64,000 nucleotides of DNA from NCBI GenBank assembly GCA_003024785.1, contig PUQB01000630.1, positions 62,001-126,000 of the forward strand, read 5' to 3'. This document shows, in pieces, positions 55,951 to 64,000 of this stretch. Within the stretch, counting starts at the first letter, position 1; every line of letters begins with the position of its first letter. The position numbers were made by a program, and so were the translations under genes. This DNA is from Selaginella tamariscina. Lineage: Eukaryota; Streptophyta; Lycopodiopsida; Selaginellales; Selaginellaceae. The notes below the pieces were generated by a model that worked only from the letters and a program-made list of their open reading frames with translations, had not been told where the DNA came from and ran no database searches.

Positions 55951-56169
55951 GATAGATTACATATGGTCTTTTTTTCTCCTTAAGTTTGTGTAAGAATACT
56001 ATTTTTCTTACTTTAATTGAATTACAATGCAACCAATTGATGTTATACAGGATCTAGTGACATATAATTTATACAATTTATAAGAGTGACTCTATACATC
56101 CAAAGTTGTATATGAATCAAGAAAGTAACATCATGTAGAGGCTCCCATTGTAAGCACATTGTGTAGTAT

Positions 56170-56350
56170 AGACCAATCACATCTGGAGGATGCCCATTCT
56201 GGACAAACGTAGTTTCAAGTTGTGGCGTTCCGAATGCCTCCTGCAGATCCCAACTCTGGGCATATGCTGGAAGAAGGATTGTCCAGGTGTATAAGTTGCT
56301 TCCAAAGGTGTTTTCAAAGACATATCTTGCATCATGTCATCGCAATTGCC
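56170..56350 (-). pseudogene. PPR fragment
   Basis: Minus strand reads 'LYTWTILLPAYAQSWDLQEA' and then 'TTFVQNGHPPD'. The PPR motif spacing is recognisable, but only two motifs remain. Confidence 0.5.
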
Positions 56351-56668
56351 ATTTACAAAAACACACACACCTAAAATACTTTGTTATAACTCACAACCAC
56401 GGGTCGCAAGGTTCCAATAGCTGAAGCATTGTGCATCGGATTAGCATTATTACTCAACTTAAGAGAGATCGTTATATTAGTGTAGTGTAGAAACATGCCA
56501 CGTGTTGAAGATTACTTGCATACTTATGTAAATCAACTTTTAATTATGTTAGGCCACGATTTGTAACGTCGTAGAAGGTTAACTCTCTTATATTTTATAG
56601 CAAAGGGAATTTCAAGTTAAACTCGTTAACAATGATGCGATTTAGGTTTAGGGCAGGAAAGGAGCAGA

Positions 56669-57973
56669 ATGGAGAAGCGGAAGGCGCAGGTTCCCCTTGT
56701 CTGCCATGGACATTCGCGGCCAATTGTCGATCTGTTCTACAGCCCTGTTACTTCCGATGGCTACTTCCTCATCAGCGCCAGCAAAGGTAATTCAAATGAT
56801 CTACAATTTGATGTATATATTTGCATTTATACACATATATATGTGGGCGTGCGTGTGTTTATTCCAGTAGAGCGTTTCTTTGAAGTATTATGTGTACATT
56901 GTATATTCTCAGATGGGAAGCCGATGCTCAGAAATGGGGAAACAGGGGACTGGATCGGTACATTTGAAGGCCATAAGGGTGCTGTATGGTCTGCCTGTCT
57001 TGATAATCCTGCTCTCAGAGCCCAACTGCATCTGCTGATTCAGCGCGTAAGTTACAGATATACACACATTATGTACATATGAATTATTTACATCATACTG
57101 TATCTATATACTATTCATTTTAATGTGTCTCAGATATATTTATTAATATCAAGTATACCTATATGTATTTGTATGCATATGTATATCTAAATAGATCTTA
57201 CACATATCTGAGCTACATAATGGTAATACACAGGAGAGTCTGGGATGCTTTGTCGGGAGACGAGCTCCATTCCTTTGAGCATAAGCACATTGTTCGAACT
57301 TGTGCATTTTCTGACGTAAGTATTATATATATTATATATAATCTGTGTGTGTGTGTGTGTGTACACAAAGTGCTGATATATTATATACATGTCTGAAAAG
57401 AGCAATATACGTGTGTTGTCTAAAGTACTCTTTGCTGTCTGTTGTTTATAGAGCACGACACTGTTGCTAACAGGTGGGGCAGAGAAGATTCTCCGTATAT
57501 ACGATTTGGGAAGACCTGATGCTGCCCCCACGGAAATGGAGTGCCTCACAAGTACTCTACGTACAGCCGTATGGCATCACAGTGATCAGACCATCCTTAG
57601 CTCCTGTAATGAAGTTGGCTGTGTACGGTAAGTATCCAATCAGATCAGATAACTATATGCTAGCTAGATATTATATCATGAGAGATGAATGTTATGTAAC
57701 TTACACGCACAGACACCTAGATAGCATATAACTAAGCATGCTATAAGATAATGTAGGCCAATAATCTGATACGATTATATATCTTTCTTTTTAGTATATA
57801 ACATGTATTAAATGTTATGCAGTGTGTGGGATGTGAGAACAAAGACAACTGTTCGGCAGCTGGAGACAAAATCACCATGTACAAGTGTGGAAGTTAGCCG
57901 TGATGGTCGCTTCATTACAACCGCTGATGGAAACAGTGTAAGTTTTGGGACGCTAATCAGTAAGCAAGCGTGC

Positions 57974-58017
<44 letters not shown>

Positions 58018-58962
58018 ATGATATTATAGGACTTGTGTATGAAAGCAAACACAAAAACACGGGCATGCTTGTGTGTGTGATAATACAATGTATGTATAGA
58101 CACACCACATACACATGTATGTATCTTAGTCATTTGTTGGTATATTTGCCAGTTTTGGGCTGGTTAAGTCGTACACGATGCCCCAGTCCGTGGAATCTGC
58201 ATCCTTGTATCCCAGTCTTGGGAAGTTCGTTGCTGGTGGCGAGGACATGTGGGTGCGATTGTTCGATTTCTACACCGGAGAAGAAATCGGTCAGTATATA
58301 CATCATACATTATATGCATGTGTTCTACTCCTCTATGTACAACGTTCTGTGTACAGATGCATATTGCATGTAATGGGTATGTACACTACATATGATAAGT
58401 ATGTACACCCAGCGTATAATGTATGTTGTATACACGTATGGAATATATGTACTCGGCATGTATCACATGTATACGTGGTATAATGGCAAATACATGTACA
58501 TATGCATATCATACATGCGGTCATTGTTTAAACATACATATATGGATGGCGTCCATATATTATATAACAGATAACATTTGGAATGGTTACACATAGTCAC
58601 ACATAGACATCCGATCTTATGTATGTGGGCACATATATAGGATACTCAACACATACACATGTATGTATAAACATCGATATGCCATTGGACTTGCCCATAT
58701 ACATGTCGATATGATGACAACAATGATTTACAGAGTGTAACAAGGGGCATCACGGGCCGGTTCACTGTTGAGGTTTTCACCGGGCGGAGAATCATTCGCA
58801 TCAGGCTCAGAAGACGGGACTATACGTATATGGCAGACAGGTGACACAGGTGGCACTGACGTGGATTCCGTACCAACAAAGGTTTCTGTGGGCGTTGACG
58901 AAGTTACACGGAAAGTTGAAGGTTTTCATGTCAGTCGGATGGTACGGAGAAGGTATGATTGA
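56669..58962 (+). CDS. STRAP: STRAP-like WD40 repeat protein (frameshifted)
   Basis: Homologue of plant serine-threonine kinase receptor-associated protein (STRAP), a seven-bladed WD40 scaffold. Its animal counterpart (UNRIP) associates with the SMN complex and TGF-beta receptors. Exons: 56,669-56,786 ('VPLVCHGHSRPIVDLFYSPV'), 56,913-57,056 ('MLRNGETGDWIGTFEGHKGA'), 57,234-57,315 ('VWDALSGDELHSFEHKHIV'), 57,452-57,627 ('TGGAEKILRIYDLGRPDAAP'), 57,823-57,959 ('TKSPCTSVEVSRDGRFITTA'), 58,153-58,289 ('VAGGEDMWVRLFDFYTGEEI'), 58,734-58,962 ('CNKGHHGPVHC', 'SGSEDGTIRIW'). Splice sites are GT-AG. One-base losses lie near 57,023, 57,938 and 58,767; the frame also slips at the start of exon 3. No nonsense substitutions and no deletions of domains. 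High conservation suggests a real gene with sequence errors, or a very recent pseudogene. Confidence 0.88.
57975..58016. repeat. (GA)21 microsatellite in a WD40 gene intron
   Basis: Pure GA repeat shortly after the exon 5 donor of the STRAP-like gene. Confidence 0.9.
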
Positions 58963-59039
58963 CGTTTTTACCTGGTGGGTGAACGTTTTACTCCATGGTA
59001 GATCTGGTGGATGTACATTCGTGTGATCCGAGTGTCAGT

Positions 59040-60440
59040 TTTGCTCAAGCTAATTTATGAAATATAAAAAGAAAAATAGTAAGAGAAGATCTTGGCATTT
59101 AATTAATTTATATATATTTTTTTTATTATCATTACGAAATTCATCATAATTAAATCTGACTGTTGTTGAAAAATAAAGTTTTTGCAAATTAAAATATAAA
59201 AACAAAATGAAACTGAAAGCTTATATAAAGCTAAAATATACATGTACTATGTATAATTTATTAAGTTATAATTAAAATATTAAGATATTATTTATGAAAA
59301 ATAAGATAGATATATTGAAGGGGAGTTAATTAGGGAAGATCTTTTTTGCATGTGATTAAATAACATTTCATTAACAAACTTAATAAGTAATGTATAGTCA
59401 ATTAGCATAAACACTACAATGTGGCATGTAAGATGACTGCTAGACTCTTTGTTTTTAATTGCATATATCAAAATTATCAAGTAGTTCTCTTTCATTAATA
59501 CAGTTATTATAAATAAATTCATAATTGTTTACAACCTCATCATTTAAAATCACTGCATCAATAAGAATTCTCTTTATAAATAGATGGATACAACATTTGA
59601 ATAAGCATTTTAAATTATTCTTACTCATATATGCAAGTTTCCTCATGTATAATAAATTACTTTTTTAAGAGTTAATTCATGGGATTATTAATTTACAATG
59701 TATTTATAATAATAATGATAATTTTATTTTAATATTCATCCGTTATGGTTAAGTTATTTAACATATTCAATAATGTATTTATTAGGCAACCATCATTATT
59801 TACCATCACAATTTCCTTAATTTTCATTACATCAAATAAGAACATAAGTGTGTACATGTTACATGGGTTATATTAAAATTAAAATTTTAAATAATTATTT
59901 ATACCTTTATTCAATTGGTTTATAAATAATTTTATGGGGTTCATATATGAGATTAAAAAATTTGAATTCAAATTCATTTTGAATGTTGAAGTATAAATTA
60001 TTTCAATGTTAAAATTTACATTTTTTAGATTAAAAGGTTTTGAATTTAAGAATTTTTTTTAAATTAAAAAAGTAAGAAAAAGATTGAATAAACTAATGTT
60101 TTAATATTGGAACCCATCAAAAATTTGCAATACTAGAATTAATGTTGAAATGTTAAGAAAGTTCCTATTGAATCATGATTGCTCCCTAAATTGTTTTTAT
60201 ATTTTTTATGAAAATATAAAATATTATTATTTAATAATGAAAAAGTTCTTATGTAACATATTGTTTATTTGAATTTTTTAATACACTATGTATTGGTACC
60301 AATTATTAGTGTATTAATAACATTGTTAACTCTTTTACATCGTTATCCACTACGTATATTTATTTTTTAAAATTGTTTATGTTATAAAATTATCATTTTT
60401 ATTGTTCATAATGCCATATATTTATAAAGACACAACCCCA
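59040..60440. other. AT-rich spacer
   Basis: Strongly AT-rich. The small frames here are low-complexity and no gene is recognised. Confidence 0.6.
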
Positions 60441-60459
60441 AAGGCGTGCCTTAGGCATT

Positions 60460-61300
60460 GCATCGTATGACGTCTAGCCCAGTGTCTCATCTCCATGTGA
60501 CACTGCCTTCGGCGATGTGGGTTATCATGCCATAGCCCTTAGATTCAAGAGTTGCACCAAGTGCCACAGACGTGGCTCCTAAATGCCAACTCTAAAACTT
60601 TAGTGAACCCTCAGGAATTAGGTAATGTGAACATGTCAAACAAGATCCCACACTCACAGTTTGATAAGGACTTGAATGTGCCTTGCTTGGCCATGAGTGC
60701 TACACCTAGCTTGACGTGAAGGAGAAGGATGAAGACAAGCCTTAACCTTTACCTCTTGGAACGTGCATTCCGACAAGACTTTCTAAGCATGGATTCGCCA
60801 ACGTTAAGGGTGAGTTACCCCGAAGGTGGGACATACCCTTGTCATCTAGAAGTTAGGGCGGCACAATGGAGTGAGGGTTCTTGGGTTCATAATTGAGCTC
60901 GTTACTCTTCTCCCGGTGCAAGCTTTAGCTTGTGTCGTTAAGGCACTCCTACATACTTTTACCTTATTTATGTGACAAAGCCCCCCCCCTTTTTCCTGTT
61001 TAGATAAGTGGGCTGGCACGGAATCTCATTCCCAGAGAGAATATACTTGGTGAGTTAATTAATAACTCATTAACCCCTAAACCCTAACCACCTAAGGAGT
61101 TTAGGGCGTGTAGGGTTAGGTCAACCCTAAGGGTGTTTCTACCTGCAACTCACCAGAACCACTCAAAAACCTAATTGGGACATGAAAAATCAAGGTAAGT
61201 GTTTTTTAAATGGAAGTGCTAGCTTCGCCTAGAGTTTCTTGTAAATACTTAATGACACCCGGCCGGACTATCACTAGATATTCAAGTGCACTAAGCGGGC
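60460..61300. repeat. dispersed repeat family copy
   Basis: 'ggttatcatgccatagccct' and 'agttgcaccaagtgccaca' match the blocks at 54,300-54,360. The stretch ends in a less recognisable part with 'accctaaacc'-type words near 61,080 and a C9 run at 60,981-60,989. Confidence 0.5.
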
Positions 61301-61397
61301 CTGTTTCTTCTACACCTAGGGCATATAAACATAATACAATAGATAACAATAGTTAGCATCTAAAGTAAAAGGGGAGTCATAGTAGAAACTATTACAC

Positions 61398-63982
61398 CTA
61401 AGTAACCTCAAGTGCAAACGTGTTCATAAGAGCATTATATAAAGGTTGAAGGTGTTGTTTCTTCACTTTGAGATCACCCATAGGACTTGTTTGTGAGTGG
61501 GCTTCAAGGTTTTTAAAACACATGGCCAATGACCTAATAATGCAATTGGAGTCGCTAGACCAATGTGAAAATGAAAAGTGTCTATATGATTCACAATCGT
61601 GTCCATGTGTTACCACACATGTTAATGAAATCCGAAGTTTCATAACATTTCTAAGGCACTTTGGTGTTGCAACTAACTTTGGAATGTGGTCTTTGAATGA
61701 TTCATCTTGTCGTGAATCCAACACAGGTATTCTGATGGGCATGCCAAGTACTAAGACTGGCAAGTTTGTTGTTCAATCATGTGGGCCTCCATCTTCTTTT
61801 GAATGGCAGTGATCTCCACCAAGGTTTTTGCAGAAGCCTCTATGCCTTCAGTAATGTATTAAGTGTCACACTTAGAAAAGCTAAAGTGTTTTGCAATCTT
61901 CACATCCTTAAAATGAGTATTTCATATGTTATTGAAGGTACCAATGCAAATTATTTGGAGCTCCATCATTAAGGCACTTATTCACATATTCACATAGCTT
62001 CAATTGAGTGTAGATTAAAGGTAAAACCTTGAGATTTTCCCTGACCTGCATTTGTGGCATGACATTTGTGAGGCATCATGTCTGCATTTGCTTCCACAAA
62101 AGCCTTGAGTATCTCTATGGCTACCATAATGTGAAAGCGGGTTTTGACTAGGCGAGTGTTCCCATGTATTGAGGTGCGTGCTCCATCTAGCCACTCATCC
62201 CTCTGGCAGTAGAACATGGTCTTCGAGATCCTGTATATAGTGTATCAAGCTTTGAAACAAATGTCCACCTTATTAAAAACCATGGATGTACTATGATAAT
62301 CTGTGTCCAAGGCCATTCCATCAATACACCCAGTTAGTGAACATATACAAACTCATGTCTTTGTTTTTGGGTGAGCATACAAAAGGCATGTCTATATTGG
62401 GTAATTTCATTTCAGTTTGCCATTTGACAACACCTCTTCTTATAATAGTCAATTGTGGAGATGTTAGCAATGCCGAAGATGTGGGAACCCTCTTGCCGGA
62501 AAGATTTGAATCGCTTTTTTCTTACTATAGGACCAATGCAAGAAACCTTTTCAAATATGGGTTGCCCTTCTGGGTTATTGTTATTGAAATCCAACCTTGG
62601 ATATGTTGAACCATCTGGCCATTTTAATTCAGATGTTCGTCACTTCATGAGGGATCTAAGATGTAATGTGCCATTAAGTGAAATTGCTGTCATAACTACA
62701 CCCATGAAGTAAGGCCCTAATTTCTCTTCTGTTACATCTTCCATTGGATTGACAACTAGGATGATACCCCTCCCAACCTCGATCTCATGAAAAAAGAGAA
62801 TCACTTCATGCATCACACGATCATCTTGTGAACTTGTACTAATATTTGTTTATGACTCTGCATTTTATGTGTTAGCCTTGACTTCATTCACATTCCACAA
62901 TATAAGAGAACCCTCTTTAAATTCCATTTTAAGAACCTTAACATACTTGTAAATGGTGTTCACCCATATGTACACACAAGACCCTTGGGCAATATAGTGC
63001 CATGACACATATTCCACGGTTCTAGTGCCAACTATCTTGTTGTTTTGAAGTAGTTATACTTTAAATATTAAACATATTGTCCTATACATAAATAATTATG
63101 TCATTTATGATATCTATTTATTCAATATGCAAAAAAATATGAATTGAGGGTTCTTAATATATAATATGCATGTGCAATGACATATAATTATATATAAGAA
63201 TAGATTTTCATGCTTGATTAATACAAGTGGTGGTGGATTAATTCTGCCACCCCTTCCTCACCTCTTAAAATGGTAGGTAGGATTAATCCCACCCACAACT
63301 CTAAACCAGATTCCTTCTCAAAGTTATCACACTTCTCGAGAGGGAACTTTCTTAAATACTCATGTATGGGTTTGTTAGGGTAGTCAATTGAGAACCTTTC
63401 TATCCACTTATTCAAGTCTTCAACCATGGTTTTATTCTTTTCAATAGTAACGACATATGTATCCCGAAGGTAACACTCCTTCAAAATAGATCCCCTAGTG
63501 TAGTAGTCACTATGAGGACCCTTGATTAAGTTGACGATGCTTTGTGCAACCTATTTGTAATTTTTGGATAATGTATATTGCCGAATACATCCCTCTTAGA
63601 TATTGGTGTATCGGACGGAGGTTTAAGCCCATTGGAGCAAAAACAGATGCCTAGCCAATCGTTTAAAAATTTAAAATTGTTTGGCGCATTCCTGATAACC
63701 AAGTGAATAACCATATTAATACATATAGGATCAGCATCATTCATATAAAATCCAGTCCAATGATGTTTTTTCTTCTTGGCAAAGATAAAGGCAAAGGTAT
63801 CGGTGACATGAGAAAAAATCAAGAAATAAATATCTAAAGACATAGATATCAAGTAAGTGTGTAAAAATTAAATAATAAATATCTTCTTTGTAAATGTTTG
63901 CATGACTAAGCTTCTCCACCAAATCTTCTAGTGCCTTATCTAAAAAAGGATTTTTTAACACCTGTTCATCCATCGTGAACAT
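61398..63982 (-). pseudogene. unrecognised multi-part coding-like region
   Basis: Minus-strand pieces line up in one direction: 63,982-63,840 ('FLDKALEDLVEKLSHANIY'), 63,730-63,218 (two adjoining frames; 'HKASST', 'LKECYLRDTYVVTIEKN', 'WIERFSIDYPNKPIHEYL'), 63,030-62,870 ('YVSWHYIAQGSCVYIWVN'), about 62,820-62,640 ('VILFFHEIEVGRGIILVVNP'), 62,640-62,360 ('WPDGSTYPRLDFNNNNPEG', 'GSHIFGIANISTIDYYKKRC'), 62,217-61,990 ('DEWLDGARTSIHGNTRLVK', 'FVEANADMMPHKC') and 61,763-61,398 ('KLVATPKCLRNVMKLRISL'). Composition is protein-like and the order is consistent, but several in-frame stops and shifts interrupt it. I do not recognise the family. It could be a decayed gene or a transposon-encoded protein. 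It continues past the right edge or starts near 63,982. Confidence 0.45.
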
Positions 63983-64000
63983 TTAAAACAATTTCTTACA

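Noticed and set aside
58021-58600. Several Tyr/Met/His-rich frames
   Set aside because: They lie in an intron of the WD40 gene in TATG/ACAT-rich sequence.
61468-61812. 114-codon plus-strand frame
   Set aside because: It is the complement of the minus-strand coding-like frame 61,398-61,763, which fits the neighbouring pieces better.

Overview
The window is land-plant nuclear DNA. It has class III peroxidase, GDSL esterase/lipase, SAUR, PPR, beta-amylase and STRAP-type WD40 genes with GT-AG introns, a copia-type LTR retrotransposon start, a MITE, one nuclear-type tRNA-Cys, and long AT-rich, microsatellite-rich spacers. The PPR gene is built of many near-identical short motifs of the 'AYAQNGH..EAK..FD.MP' type. 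That style recalls lycophytes or ferns, but this is inference and I cannot name the species.

Layout. 1-1010: start of a copia element (minus strand). 2.0-7.0 kb, 15.7-24.4 kb and 34.7-39.3 kb: three copies of one cassette, each a plus-strand peroxidase (P), a converging minus-strand peroxidase (M), and a minus-strand GDSL lipase. In the second copy a beta-amylase and an unidentified minus-strand gene lie between M and the lipase. 8.9-10.3 kb: retroelement debris. 11.2-12.9 kb: a subtilase fragment and a phospholipase A1-type lipase. 13.6-14.6 kb and 26.7-27.4 kb: PPR remnants. 27.8-28.1 kb: a SAUR gene. 29.5-31.5 kb: the main PPR gene. 39.3-40.2 kb: beta-tubulin fragment, tRNA-Cys and peroxidase fragment. 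44.0-51.6 kb: more P and M copies, two of them preceded by the same PPR scrap. 51.9-52.4 kb: MITE. 53.5-55.9 and 60.4-61.3 kb: a dispersed repeat family. 56.7-59.0 kb: STRAP-like WD40 gene. 61.4-64.0 kb: unrecognised coding-like sequence on the minus strand.

The peroxidases and the GDSL lipases look secreted (signal peptides are visible in the best copies), so both would act in the apoplast or cell wall. The repeated cassette is best read as tandem or segmental duplication followed by decay, not as a proven functional cluster. Peroxidase M3 (35,978-37,220) is the best preserved cassette gene. The SAUR gene is the only recognised gene with an uninterrupted frame.

A general caution: almost every recognisable gene carries several one-base indels, often next to short homopolymers, while the protein on both sides stays well conserved. 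In the lipase and WD40 genes I see no nonsense substitutions. Either these are very young pseudogenes or the assembly carries uncorrected long-read indel errors. Other copies (P1, P3, P5, M1, M2, M5, the PPR scraps, the tubulin fragment) also have large deletions or lost splice sites and look like true pseudogenes.
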